Positions 25,514-33,909 of a DNA stretch of 64,000 nucleotides are shown piece after piece; the stretch's first letter is position 1, and each line of letters starts with the position of its first letter. Source of the DNA: CAG-217 sp963605415. GTDB taxonomy: Bacteria; Bacillota; Clostridia; Oscillospirales; Acutalibacteraceae. The stretch is from NCBI GenBank assembly GCA_963605415.1, contig CAVCUL010000010.1, positions 1 through 64,000 on the forward strand, given 5' to 3'. The position numbers were made by a program, and so were the translations under genes. The notes below the pieces were generated by a model. It made no database searches. It had not been told where the DNA came from and was given only the letters and a program-made list of their open reading frames with translations.

Positions 25514-26041
25514 TCACTCCCCAAAAATCATACCCAAGGCCTTATGCCACTCGGCGGGGAGCAGGCAATAATCCGTACCGGTAATGTCCGTATGTCGGTC
25601 CACCCATACCAGCTCGTCGATCTCCTCCGCCTGGTAGCGCAGGGTGGTCAGGGGCACGGTGGGCGCCAGCAGATACACCCGGCAGTGCTCGTTGCTGACA
25701 AAGCGGCCGTGGCCAAAGTCCGCGTCCACCTCTAATTTTTGGGTAAACAGGTAGCGCAGATCATCGGCGCCGGCGGTCAGGTTCAGCTCCTCTTGCAGCT
25801 CTCGCCGGGCGGCGGTCAGGTAGTCCTCGCCGGCGTCCACATGGCCGGTGCAGGCCAGATCCAGCTTGCCGGGGAAGGACTCTTTGTCCCACTTTCGCCG
25901 CTGGAGCAGCACCCGGTCACCCCTTACCACAAAGATATGCACGCTGGGGTGCCAGTCTCCGTCCCGGTGGACGGCGTTCCGCTCCTTGGTGATCCCCAGG
26001 GGCGCCCCGGTGGGGGACATTAGGTCAAAATACTCGGCCAT
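25514..26041 (-). CDS. Nudix hydrolase (IDI/YfcD-like)
   Basis: A 175-residue Nudix enzyme. The Nudix box GHVDAGEDYLTAARRELQEELNL is complete (REXXEE equivalent RELQEE). The N-terminal FDLMSPTGAPLGITKERNAVHRDGDWH and LLQRRKWDKESFPGKLD resemble the isopentenyl-diphosphate-isomerase-like subgroup, but such proteins mostly hydrolyse nucleoside diphosphate compounds. Last gene of a four-gene minus-strand run, starting one base after the DUF6472-like gene. Confidence 0.85.
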   Translation of the reverse strand: MAEYFDLMSPTGAPLGITKERNAVHRDGDWHPSVHIFVVRGDRVLLQRRKWDKESFPGKLDLACTGHVDAGEDYLTAARRELQEELNLTAGADDLRYLFTQKLEVDADFGHGRFVSNEHCRVYLLAPTVPLTTLRYQAEEIDELVWVDRHTDITGTDYCLLPAEWHKALGMIFGE

Positions 26042-26042
26042 A

Positions 26043-26234
26043 TCAGTTTTGTTTCCTTACAATGCCGTACTCGCCTACATCGGGACGGAAGTATTTGCAC
26101 CCGGCGGAGGTGTCGCTCTCCAGCATACGGGCGTACTCGTCCTCGTCCAGCATCAGGTCGCAGAAGCCCTCTTCGGCGTCCTCACCCTCACCGTCGCACA
26201 CAAAGTACCAGCAGTTTTCACACAGTCTGTCCAT
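26043..26234 (-). CDS. Small cysteine-rich protein (DUF6472-like)
   Basis: A 63-residue acidic protein with CENCWYF, FCDLMLDEDE and GCKYFRP; the cysteine spacing (CxxC...C...C) suggests a small metal-binding fold. Function unknown. It lies one base from each neighbour, between the SecB-like and Nudix genes, so it is very likely translated with them. Confidence 0.65.
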   Translation of the reverse strand: MDRLCENCWYFVCDGEGEDAEEGFCDLMLDEDEYARMLESDTSAGCKYFRPDVGEYGIVRKQN

Positions 26235-26235
26235 A

Positions 26236-26631
26236 TCAGTTCAGGGGCGACTGCTCCGGGCTGCCGACGGTTACCGTGTCCTTATTCAGGCGCATAATGG
26301 GGATCATCAGCCCGGGCACGCCGCAGTGGCCGGCCATTTGGTTGACAAGCTGGCGCAGGAAGGGATAGATCTGGTCAAAGGACTGGGTGTGAATGTCCGC
26401 CTTGTCGTCCCCCTCGTCGTAAGTGAACTCCGCCACCAGGTCGATCTGTACCTCAAAGGGGTTCATATTCCCGTCGGTAATACGAAAAGACAGGATCCCC
26501 ACGCACTTGTGCACATCGTCCATGTAGTTCACATTGTACTTTACCTGGTTTTGCAACTGCAGTTCGGTGCCGTTGGCAACGGTGTTTTCCATTCGCAGCT
26601 TGTTGACTTTATAACCCTGAATTTGTACCAT
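26236..26631 (-). CDS. SecB-like protein
   Basis: A 131-residue protein. The C-terminal half IYPFLRQLVNQMAGHCGVPGLMIP is strongly reminiscent of the SecB export-chaperone fold, and the first half (ENTVANGTELQLQNQVKYNV, GILSFRITD, PFEVQIDLVAEFTYDE) fits its beta sheet. SecB keeps proteins unfolded for secretion or, in SecB-like variants, guards toxin-antitoxin pairs; classical SecB is rare in Gram-positives, so the role here is open. GGAG precedes the ATG. The run starts with the GH28 gene 12 bases upstream. Confidence 0.55.
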   Translation of the reverse strand: MVQIQGYKVNKLRMENTVANGTELQLQNQVKYNVNYMDDVHKCVGILSFRITDGNMNPFEVQIDLVAEFTYDEGDDKADIHTQSFDQIYPFLRQLVNQMAGHCGVPGLMIPIMRLNKDTVTVGSPEQSPLN

Positions 26632-26643
26632 ATTTTTACTCCT

Positions 26644-28020
26644 TTATTTTACCAGCCGCACATGGCTCAGCTTTACATCGTCCTCTGCCGGGTCGGCGGC
26701 GTGACCGGTCAGGCGTACCAGCTCCAGATTGTCCACATAGGCAGCGTCTACCGCGCAGCTGTAATCCGGGCACAGGTTGCCCCAGTCGGTTTTGGTCTTT
26801 TCAATGGTAATGTCCTTGGCGTGGCGCAGGAAGAAGGCGGCGTTCCTGTACTTCTCCACCCCGTAGTCCAGGCAGGGCCGCAGGTCGTACAGCCCGCAGG
26901 GCCACTTGCTGGTCTTGGTCAGGGTAATGCGGCAGTTCTCAAAGCGTACATCTTCAATGGGGTTCTCCGCCGTGCCGTGAATGAGCACCCCGTTCTCGCC
27001 CTTGGCGGTAATGTTAAAGAAGCGAATGTTCTTCACCTTGCCGCAGCGGGTGTTTTGGTCCCGGTCAAAGGCGGTGATGGTGATGGGCTCTGCCGTGCCC
27101 CACCAGTCCGGGCAAAAGCGCCGGGTCTCAATGATAATGTTGGAATAGCTTACATTCTCCACCGAGCCGCCGTCCCGAATTTGAATGGACAGCCCCCGGT
27201 TGCTGCGAGAGATCACGCAGTTTTGCACCAGCACATTGCGAAAGTCGCCCACCCCCTCGGTGCCGATCTTAATGGCGGCGGAGGTGGACACCAGGGTGCA
27301 GCCGTCAATGACGATATTCTCGCAGGGGCCGTACTCGGCGTTGCCCTTGCTGGCCTTTAGACAAATGCAGTCGTCGGCGCACTCCACATGGCAGCCCAAA
27401 ATGCGCACATTGGAGCAGTGGTCCGGGTCAATGCCGTCGCTGTTGGCCACATCCAGATCGTTGAGAATGCGAATGCGGTCAATGAGCACATCGTCGCACC
27501 CGGCCGGGTGCAGGGTCCAAAAGGGCGCGTCCACAATGGTAATGTCCTTAAAGGTGATATGGTTCGATTTCTCCACATAAATCACCGTGGGGCGGGGGTA
27601 AAAGTCGCCGGTCACATAGTATTGGTCCTTGCGCTGCACAAAGGCGTGGCCGTTGGCGTCAATGGTGCCTTCCCCGCTGACGGTGCAGCCGTCTGCCTCA
27701 TAGCCATAGAGAAAGACAAAGCTGGGCTTGCCGGTGACCGGGTTGCCGATCAGCGCCGTCTTGGGGTCGTTGATCAGCTTGTTGGGGCGGATGTAGCCGT
27801 CAATATTGCCGGTGGCTTTCAGCCGGGCGCCCTTTTGGATATGCAGGTCCACATTGGCCCGCAGGCGAATGGAGTCGCTGTAAAACACATAGCCGCTTTG
27901 CAGCACCACCCGGCCGCCGCCGTTCTTGGCGCAGTCATCAATGGCGTGCTGAATGGCAAAGGCGTCGTTGGTGGCGCCGTCGCCTACGGCACCGTACTGG
28001 AGAACATTGTATTCCTTCAA
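26644..28020 (-). CDS. GH28-family polygalacturonase-like glycosidase
   Basis: A 458-residue right-handed parallel beta-helix enzyme. NSDGIDPDHC (NTD equivalent, catalytic Asp), CADDCICLK (DD pair) and the SRSNRGLSIQIRDGG region correspond to GH28 active-site strands. The usual GHG motif is replaced by GTEG, as in some non-polygalacturonase branches, so the substrate may be a modified galacturonide or rhamnogalacturonan. The N-terminus YGAVGDGATNDAFAIQHAID is the standard GH28 entry. No signal peptide, so intracellular. It is first in a minus-strand operon with SecB-like, DUF6472-like and Nudix genes. Confidence 0.85.
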   Translation of the reverse strand: MKEYNVLQYGAVGDGATNDAFAIQHAIDDCAKNGGGRVVLQSGYVFYSDSIRLRANVDLHIQKGARLKATGNIDGYIRPNKLINDPKTALIGNPVTGKPSFVFLYGYEADGCTVSGEGTIDANGHAFVQRKDQYYVTGDFYPRPTVIYVEKSNHITFKDITIVDAPFWTLHPAGCDDVLIDRIRILNDLDVANSDGIDPDHCSNVRILGCHVECADDCICLKASKGNAEYGPCENIVIDGCTLVSTSAAIKIGTEGVGDFRNVLVQNCVISRSNRGLSIQIRDGGSVENVSYSNIIIETRRFCPDWWGTAEPITITAFDRDQNTRCGKVKNIRFFNITAKGENGVLIHGTAENPIEDVRFENCRITLTKTSKWPCGLYDLRPCLDYGVEKYRNAAFFLRHAKDITIEKTKTDWGNLCPDYSCAVDAAYVDNLELVRLTGHAADPAEDDVKLSHVRLVK

Positions 28021-28057
28021 CTTTTTTGCTCCTTATAACAGAATATCTATTTTATCT

Positions 28058-28119
28058 AATATAGCATACTTTATACTGTATTTCAACTCATTGACAAAAG
28101 ACGGCAAGTATGGTATAGT
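28058..28119. promoter_or_regulatory. Divergent promoters between GH28 and FAD dehydrogenase genes
   Basis: Minus strand: TTGAAA (plus 28081-28086), 17 bp, TATATT (plus 28058-28063) for GH28. Plus strand: TTGACA (28091-28096), 17 bp, TATAGT (28114-28119) for the dehydrogenase. The two -35 boxes are only four bases apart. Confidence 0.7.
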
Positions 28120-28217
28120 TACAACGCAAACTGCCGTCACATTCCTCAGTCCAACGGAATGGGGGACGGTTCTTTTTATGCCTGTCGGCAAGTGAGATAA
28201 ACGAGGTACAAAAACAG

Positions 28218-29606
28218 ATGAAGTATGATGTAGTCATCGTGGGCGCCGGCCCTGCCGGGATCTTTACCGCTATTGAGATGCTGCGCCACGGCAGCAAAAA
28301 GAAGATCTTGATCATCGAGAAAGGCAAGGCCATTGAGAATCGTGCCTGCCCTAAGACCAAGACCAAGAAGTGCATGAACTGCCAGCCCTACTGCCACATT
28401 ACCACCGGCTTTTCCGGTGCAGGCGCGTTCTCGGACGGCAAGCTGTCCCTCAGCTATGAGGTAGGCGGCGACCTGCCCTCCCTGATCGGTGCGGACCTGG
28501 CCCAGGAGACCATTGATTATACGGACAAGATCTACCTGGAGTTCGGTGCAGACACCCACATTGAGGGCCTGGAGAATACGGACGAGGTAAAGGCCATCCG
28601 CAAGCGGGCCATTCAGGCCGGGCTGAAGCTGGTGGACTGCCCCATTCGCCACCTGGGCACGGAAAAGGCAAGAGAGATCTATTACGCCATGGAGCAGTAT
28701 TTGCTGGAGAATGGGGTAGAGATCATCTTTGGCGTGGAGTGCAACAATATTATTCTTTCCGGCACCAAATGTGAGGGCGTGATCCTGACGGAGAACGGCA
28801 CCCAGCGGGAGATCCGGGCAGACCATACCATTGTGGCCACCGGCCGTCGCGGCGCCGAGTGGCTGGAGAAGATCTGTGCCCAGCACAACATTGCCCACCA
28901 GCCGGGGACTGTAGACATCGGCGTGCGTGTGGAGTGCCGCAATGAGGTGATGGAAAAGGTCAACGAGACCCTGTACGAGAGCAAACTCATCGGCTATCCC
29001 AAGCCCTTTAAGAACAAGGTGCGCACCTTTTGTCAGAACCCGGGCGGCTTTGTGGCTCAGGAGAATTACGACAATGACCTGGCTGTAGTCAACGGCCATT
29101 CCTATAAGGAGTTAAAATCCAATAATACCAACCTGGCAATTTTGTGCTCCCACAATTTCAGCTATCCCTTTAACCAGCCTATTGCCTATGCGCAAAAGGT
29201 GGGCGAGCTGACCAATATGCTGGCAGCGGGCCACATTTTGGTGCAGCGCTTTGGCGATATTCTGGACGGCAAGCGTACCTGGGAAAAGGAGCTGGCCCAG
29301 TCCAATGTGCGCCCCACTTTGCCGGACGCTGTGGCCGGTGACATTACCGCCGCCATGCCCTATCGGGCCATGACCAATATTATCAACTTTATCCAGGCCA
29401 TGGACCATGTGGTGCCGGGCTTTGCCTCTTATGAGACGCTGCTGTACTCCCCGGAGTTGAAATTCTATTCCAATCGGATCAAGATGGACACGGACTTTAA
29501 CACCAGCGTAGAGGGCCTGCACTGCCTGGGCGACTCCAGCGGCTGGACCCGCGGGCTGATGATGGCCTCTGTTATGGGCGTCATTATGGGCCGCAAACTG
29601 CTGTAA
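28218..29606 (+). CDS. Uncharacterised FAD-dependent dehydrogenase (COG2509-type)
   Basis: A 462-residue flavoprotein. DVVIVGAGPAGIFTAIEML is the FAD-binding GxGxxG motif and TIVATGRRGAEWL the second dinucleotide motif; CPKTKTKKCMNCQPYC and GAGAFSDGKLSL are typical of the COG2509 family, whose physiological substrate is not known. The C-terminal LGDSSGWTRGLMMASVMGV closes the FAD site. Transcribed alone from a consensus promoter. Confidence 0.82.
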   Translation: MKYDVVIVGAGPAGIFTAIEMLRHGSKKKILIIEKGKAIENRACPKTKTKKCMNCQPYCHITTGFSGAGAFSDGKLSLSYEVGGDLPSLIGADLAQETIDYTDKIYLEFGADTHIEGLENTDEVKAIRKRAIQAGLKLVDCPIRHLGTEKAREIYYAMEQYLLENGVEIIFGVECNNIILSGTKCEGVILTENGTQREIRADHTIVATGRRGAEWLEKICAQHNIAHQPGTVDIGVRVECRNEVMEKVNETLYESKLIGYPKPFKNKVRTFCQNPGGFVAQENYDNDLAVVNGHSYKELKSNNTNLAILCSHNFSYPFNQPIAYAQKVGELTNMLAAGHILVQRFGDILDGKRTWEKELAQSNVRPTLPDAVAGDITAAMPYRAMTNIINFIQAMDHVVPGFASYETLLYSPELKFYSNRIKMDTDFNTSVEGLHCLGDSSGWTRGLMMASVMGVIMGRKLL

Positions 29607-29618
29607 ATGAAAAGAATT

Positions 29619-29658
29619 CCCTGCAAGAACCGAACCTTTTTGCAGGGTTTCGTTGCTT
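29619..29658 (+). terminator. Terminator between the dehydrogenase and purA
   Basis: CCCTGCAA (29619-29626) pairs with TTGCAGGG (29640-29647), followed by TTTCGTTGCTTTTC. Confidence 0.65.
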
Positions 29659-29681
29659 TTCTCTATAGAATTTAGTATAAT
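29653..29681 (+). promoter_or_regulatory. Promoter of purA
   Basis: TTGCTT (29653-29658), 17 bp, TATAAT (29676-29681). Confidence 0.65.
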
Positions 29682-29734
29682 ACACCTGTATGACCCCTTG
29701 CAGGGGCACTTTGGAGTGAAAGAGGTACATCACT

Positions 29735-31012
29735 ATGATTAGAGCGATCGTTGGCGCCAACTGGGGCGACGAAGGCAAGGGCAAGATCACGGATATGTTC
29801 GCTGCCAAGAGCGATATTGTTATTCGCTTTCAGGGCGGCGCCAATGCGGGCCACACCATTATTAACGAGCATGGGCGCTTTGCGTTCCACCTGATGCCCT
29901 CCGGTGTGTGCTACGACCACACCACCTGCATCATCGGCAACGGCGTGGCGCTGGATATTAACAAGTTCTTAACGGAGCTGGAGGATGTAAAGGCTGCCGG
30001 GCTGAACCCGCACCTGCTGGTCAGCGAGCGCTGCCAGATCCTGATGCCCTACCACATTTTGCTGGATACTTACGAGGAGGAGCGCTTGGGCAAGAATGCC
30101 TTTGGCTCCACCAAGAGCGGCATTGCCCCGTTCTTCAGCGACAAGTTCTCCAAGATCGGTATTCAGGTCAACGAGCTGTTTGACGAGGAAGTGCTGCGGG
30201 CCAAGCTGGAGAATATCTGCACCTTGAAGAACCTGGTGCTGGAGCATGTGTACCACAAACCGCTCTTGAATGTGGACGACCTGTTCGCCACCTGCATGGA
30301 GTATAGAGAGAAGATTGCCCCCTATGTGTGCGACACCCACGCCTATCTGCAAAAGGCGGTGCAAGAGGGCAAAAACATTTTGCTGGAGGGCCAGCTGGGT
30401 ACTTTGAAAGACCCGGACTTCGGTATTTATCCCATGGTCACCTCTTCCTCCACTTTGGCCGGTTACGGTGCCGTTGGCGCCGGACTGCCGCCCCACAAGA
30501 TCCAGGATATTGTGGTGGTTACCAAGGCGTATTCCTCCGCCGTTGGCGCCGGGGAATTTGTGTCTGAGATCCTGGACGAGGACAAGGCCCAGGAGCTGCG
30601 GATCCACGGCGGCGACAAGGGCGAATTCGGCGCCACCACCGGCAGACCCCGCCGTGTGGGCTGGTTTGATTGCGTGGCTACCCGTTACGGCGTAGAGTGC
30701 CAGGGCGCTACCCAGGTGGTCATGACCGCGCTAGATTGCCTGTCTTATTTGGAAGAGATCCCGGTTTGTGTAGGCTATGAGATCGACGGCAAGGTGATTC
30801 AGGATTTCCCGGTCACCCATATCCTTAAGGACTGCAAACCGGTGCTGAAGACCTTAAAGGGCTGGCACTGCGACATTCGCGGGATCCAGAATTTTGAGGA
30901 CCTGCCCCAGGAGGCCAAGGATTATGTGGCCTTTATTGAGCAGCAGATCGGCCACAAGATCACCATGGTCTCTAACGGTCCGGAGCGCGAGGCCATCCTG
31001 CCCAGAGCATAA
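29735..31012 (+). CDS. purA: Adenylosuccinate synthetase
   Basis: A 425-residue enzyme joining IMP and aspartate with GTP in the AMP branch of purine synthesis. GANWGDEGKGKITD is the phosphate loop, GGANAGHTI the IMP/GTP contact, then FGSTKSGIAP, LEGQLGTLKD (variant of the usual GAQG), and TTGRPRRVGWFD near the C-terminal third. Length normal. Single gene with promoter and terminator. Confidence 0.96.
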   Translation: MIRAIVGANWGDEGKGKITDMFAAKSDIVIRFQGGANAGHTIINEHGRFAFHLMPSGVCYDHTTCIIGNGVALDINKFLTELEDVKAAGLNPHLLVSERCQILMPYHILLDTYEEERLGKNAFGSTKSGIAPFFSDKFSKIGIQVNELFDEEVLRAKLENICTLKNLVLEHVYHKPLLNVDDLFATCMEYREKIAPYVCDTHAYLQKAVQEGKNILLEGQLGTLKDPDFGIYPMVTSSSTLAGYGAVGAGLPPHKIQDIVVVTKAYSSAVGAGEFVSEILDEDKAQELRIHGGDKGEFGATTGRPRRVGWFDCVATRYGVECQGATQVVMTALDCLSYLEEIPVCVGYEIDGKVIQDFPVTHILKDCKPVLKTLKGWHCDIRGIQNFEDLPQEAKDYVAFIEQQIGHKITMVSNGPEREAILPRA

Positions 31013-31032
31013 ATAGCATTGTACAAATAAAG

Positions 31033-31063
31033 AACCGGCACCCTTTACATAAGGGCGCCGGTT
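31033..31063. terminator. Terminator after purA
   Basis: AACCGGC (31033-31039) pairs with GCCGGTT (31057-31063), inner CCCTT/AAGGG, then TTGTTTT. It also serves the convergent XRE/ABC operon. Confidence 0.85.
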
Positions 31064-31076
31064 TTGTTTTATGCGG

Positions 31077-31307
31077 TTATAATAAATTTGGATTTTGCCG
31101 GTGGGGAGTGCGCCCCAGCAGGTAATCGGCGGACACATCATAATATTCGCACAGCGTCAGCAAATGGCGCAGGGGCAGGGCATTGGCGCCCCGCTCATAG
31201 CGGGCGTACATGGTCTGGGAGGTGCCCAGCACCTCTGCCAGTTCCGCCTGGCTCTTATGCGCTTCTGTGCGCAGCTGGCGCAGCAGCTTTGGATAACGCA
31301 GGCTCAT
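31077..31307 (-). CDS. XRE-family regulator at the end of the amino-acid ABC operon
   Basis: A 76-residue helix-turn-helix protein: LLRQLRTEAHKSQAELAEVL, recognition helix TSQTMYARYERGAN, and VSADYLLGRT, a common C-terminus in this group. Its ATG overlaps the stop of the ABC ATPase gene by four bases, so it is translationally coupled to the transporter and may regulate that operon. No operator could be assigned. Confidence 0.8.
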   Translation of the reverse strand: MSLRYPKLLRQLRTEAHKSQAELAEVLGTSQTMYARYERGANALPLRHLLTLCEYYDVSADYLLGRTPHRQNPNLL

Positions 31308-32113
31308 TTGTTCTGCGCCTTACTGAGAAAGGCTTGCAGCGCCGGGCTTTTGGGGTGATTGAACAGCTCCTCCGGGGGGCCGCTCTCGGCGATGACACCG
31401 TCTGCCATAAAGAGCACCTGGTCCGCCACATGGCGGGCAAATTCCATCTCATGGGTCACCACAATCATGGTGCTGTTGCCGGTCTTTAGACTGCGGATCA
31501 CATTCAGCACCTCGCCGGTCAGCTCCGGATCCAGGGCGGAAGTGGGCTCGTCAAAGCACAGAATATCCGGCGACATAGCCAGCGCCCGGGCAATGGCCAC
31601 CCGCTGCTGCTGCCCGCCGCTCAGCTGGCATGGATAGGCGTCGGCCTTGTCTGCCAGACCCACCCGCTCCAGTAGATCCTTGGCATTTTGCTCCAGTGCC
31701 TGCTCTTGGGCCTGCTTAAAGGCCTTGGCGTTTTGACCGGCCTTTTTGGCGGCTTTTACCTGCTGGTGCAGCGCCAATTTAGGCGCCAGGGTCAGGTTAT
31801 CCATCACCTTGTACTGGGGAAACAGGTTGAACTGCTGAAACACCAGGCCAAAGTGCAGCCGATTTTTGCGGATCTCTTTGTCGGACAGGGTGGCGGCGTC
31901 GGTGGCGTCGATCAGGGTCTGTCCGTCCACGGCAATGGAGCCGCTGCTGGGGGTTTCCAAAAAGTTCAGGCACCGCAGCAGGGTGGTTTTGCCGCTGCCG
32001 GAGGAGCCGATGATCACCAGCACATCGCCCTTTTCCAGCGAAAAGTCAATGCCCTTCAGCACTTCTATATTGCCAAAGTGCTTTTGCAGATTTTTTACTT
32101 CTAAAAATGCCAT
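31304..32113 (-). CDS. Polar amino-acid ABC transporter ATPase
   Basis: A 269-residue ATPase with Walker A GSSGSGKTT, Q-loop FQQFNLFPQYKVMDNL, signature LSGGQQQRVAIARALAM and Walker B ILCFDEPTSALDPELTGEV. This is the GlnQ/ArtP subfamily that powers uptake of polar amino acids. A lysine/alanine-rich insertion (about 105-135, KAAKKAGQNAKAFKQAQEQ) between the Q-loop and signature is longer than usual. It follows the permease gene by four bases. Confidence 0.92.
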   Translation of the reverse strand: MAFLEVKNLQKHFGNIEVLKGIDFSLEKGDVLVIIGSSGSGKTTLLRCLNFLETPSSGSIAVDGQTLIDATDAATLSDKEIRKNRLHFGLVFQQFNLFPQYKVMDNLTLAPKLALHQQVKAAKKAGQNAKAFKQAQEQALEQNAKDLLERVGLADKADAYPCQLSGGQQQRVAIARALAMSPDILCFDEPTSALDPELTGEVLNVIRSLKTGNSTMIVVTHEMEFARHVADQVLFMADGVIAESGPPEELFNHPKSPALQAFLSKAQNK

Positions 32114-32117
32114 ACCA

Positions 32118-32813
32118 TCACCCCTTGTAGTAGTTCAGCTTCTTCTCCAGCCGGTTGAAGAGCACCGTAAGAATGCCGCAGAAGATCAGGTAGAACACGC
32201 CGGTGTAGAACAGCGGCCACAGCAGGCCGTCCAGCTTCATAAACTTTTCGCCTGCCCAAATGATCTCGTAAACAGAGATCACGCGGGCCAGAGAAGTGTC
32301 TTTCACCAGGGTGATGATTTCGTTGCTCATAGGCGGAATGATCCGCTTAACCACCTGCATAAAGACCACCTTGCGGAAGATCTGGGTGCGGGTCATGCCC
32401 AGCACCTGACCGGCCTCGTACTGGCCCTTGGGAATGGCCTCGATCCCGCCGCGAAAGATCTCGGAAAAATAGCAGGCGTAGTTGATGATAAACGCCACGG
32501 ACACCGCCACAAAGCGGTCAAACACCGTCCACCCGGCCAGCCAGGTGATAAAAGCGTTGGGGTTTTCAATATTTTGCGCCCAGTTGCCTACCAGTCCCGG
32601 GCCGTAATAAACAATAATCATCTGGAGCACCAGGGGCGTACCTCTGATGATCCAGATGAGTGTTTTGCACAGCCACTTTAAGGGACGGAACTTGCTCATG
32701 GAGCCAAAGCTGATGATCAGCCCCAGGGGCAGAGCGGCAACCAGCGTAATGCAAAAGAGCTTTAAGGTGGAGCCAAAGCCCTCCAACAACTGCTGTGTAA
32801 CTTGCCAGAACAT
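32118..32813 (-). CDS. Polar amino-acid ABC transporter permease
   Basis: A 231-residue HisM/GlnP-type permease with about five membrane helices. The N-terminal LLEGFGSTLKLFCITL, LIWIIRGTPLVLQMIIVYYG and the EAA loop EAGQVLGMTRTQIFRKVVFMQ are diagnostic. It would form a homodimer with two ATPase subunits. Middle gene of the transporter operon. Confidence 0.92.
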   Translation of the reverse strand: MFWQVTQQLLEGFGSTLKLFCITLVAALPLGLIISFGSMSKFRPLKWLCKTLIWIIRGTPLVLQMIIVYYGPGLVGNWAQNIENPNAFITWLAGWTVFDRFVAVSVAFIINYACYFSEIFRGGIEAIPKGQYEAGQVLGMTRTQIFRKVVFMQVVKRIIPPMSNEIITLVKDTSLARVISVYEIIWAGEKFMKLDGLLWPLFYTGVFYLIFCGILTVLFNRLEKKLNYYKG

Positions 32814-32841
32814 GGTATTCCCTCTCGTGTTTATTGTGATT

Positions 32842-33687
32842 TTATTTGTTTGCTGCGTCCTTGATGAGTACGATCTGGTACTTCTCGGCCAGCTTGTCCA
32901 GAGTGCCGTCGTTCATCATTTCGGCCATCAGTTCGTTGGTTTTGGCGGTCATGTCGGAGCCTTTGCGGAAGGCAATGCCGTACTCCTCGGCCTCCAGCTT
33001 AATGCTGTAAGTCAGGTTCTTGTTGGCGGTGCCCTCGCCGGTCATGGCGTTGGCCATGGTCAGGTCGATAATGCAGGCGTCCGCAGAGCCGGAGGTTACT
33101 TCTGTCAAAGCCAGCGCTTGGCTGTCGGATACAACGGTGTTGGTGAGACCGGCGGCCTGAGCAGCCTTTTCGCCGGCGGAACCGCCCTCTACGGCAATGG
33201 ACTTCAGGTTTTTCAGATCATCGGTGGTCTTGTACTTGCTCACCTCGGACTGCTTCATTACAACCACCTGGGCGTTCTCTGCATAGGCGTTGGTAATGCT
33301 GGCGGCCTTTTTGCCCTCGTCGGTAATGGTCATGCCGTTCCACAGGCAGTCCACAGCACCGGAGGACAGCTCGTTATACTTGTTGTTCCAGTTGATCTCT
33401 ACAAATTCAACCTTCACACCCAGCTTCTCGCCCAGCGCCTGGGCAAACTCGGTATCAAAGCCGGTCCACTCGCCGTTCTTGTCCTGGTAGTTCATGGGCT
33501 CGTATTCGGTGATACCCACTTTCAGCACACCGGCAGCCTGGATCTTGGCCAGATCGGACTGGGCGGTGGTGTCCTCTTTGCTGTTTGTTTTTTCCTTGCT
33601 GCCGGAGCAGGCGGCGAAGCCGGCCACAATGCCGCAGACCAGTACCAGGCTCAGCACCAGGGAAAGCACTTTTTTCATCTTGCACAT
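32842..33687 (-). CDS. Amino-acid-binding lipoprotein of the ABC transporter
   Basis: A 281-residue periplasmic-binding-protein-like lipoprotein. The signal peptide ends in the lipobox AGFAACSG, then a serine/lysine linker and the SBP_bac_3 fold: VLKVGITEYEPMNYQDKNGE, GFDTEFAQALGEKLGVKVEF and AVDCLWNGMTITDEGKK. Ligand is a polar amino acid, not further defined; the Trp-rich WNGMTIT strand is shared with cystine- and glutamine-type binders. AAGGAG eight bases before the ATG supports this start. First gene of the operon. Confidence 0.92.
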   Translation of the reverse strand: MCKMKKVLSLVLSLVLVCGIVAGFAACSGSKEKTNSKEDTTAQSDLAKIQAAGVLKVGITEYEPMNYQDKNGEWTGFDTEFAQALGEKLGVKVEFVEINWNNKYNELSSGAVDCLWNGMTITDEGKKAASITNAYAENAQVVVMKQSEVSKYKTTDDLKNLKSIAVEGGSAGEKAAQAAGLTNTVVSDSQALALTEVTSGSADACIIDLTMANAMTGEGTANKNLTYSIKLEAEEYGIAFRKGSDMTAKTNELMAEMMNDGTLDKLAEKYQIVLIKDAANK

Positions 33688-33720
33688 ACGATTTTCTCCT
33701 TATATCCTCATAATGAATTT

Positions 33721-33779
33721 GCAAAGGCGCAATTTTGCGTAGTAGCAAGGTAGCGATTTACTACGCTAAATTCCTTTGC
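33721..33779 (-). promoter_or_regulatory. 5'-leader hairpin of the amino-acid ABC operon
   Basis: A 59-base imperfect hairpin made of GCAAAGG/CCTTTGC (33721-33727, 33773-33779), AATTT/AAATT (33731-33735, 33768-33772) and GCGTAGTA/TACTACGC (33737-33744, 33759-33766). It falls at the very 5' end of the mRNA predicted from the promoter at 33790-33818, 33 bases before the start codon of the binding protein. It may control translation, stability or attenuation. It does not match a riboswitch I know. Confidence 0.55.
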
Positions 33780-33789
33780 CGATGTGCGC

Positions 33790-33818
33790 ATTATACCACG
33801 ATTTATGACAAAAGTAAA
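33790..33818 (-). promoter_or_regulatory. Promoter of the amino-acid ABC operon
   Basis: On the minus strand TTTACT (plus 33813-33818), 17 bp, TATAAT (plus 33790-33795). Confidence 0.65.
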
Positions 33819-33858
33819 TAGGAAATCCGAACAGAGTGTGAAATTTCTGCCGTTTTGG

Positions 33859-33887
33859 TTGCCAAACCCCTGTATGGGTGGTAAAAT
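33859..33887 (+). promoter_or_regulatory. Promoter of the iron alcohol dehydrogenase
   Basis: TTGCCA (33859-33864), 17 bp, TAAAAT (33882-33887), 22 bases before the start codon. Confidence 0.65.
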
Positions 33888-33909
33888 AGACCGTAAAGGA
33901 GATGTTCGT

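Noticed and set aside
26062..27360. 432-codon plus-strand frame opposite the GH28 operon
   Set aside because: Shadow of four real minus-strand genes with coupled starts; no ribosome binding site or domain.
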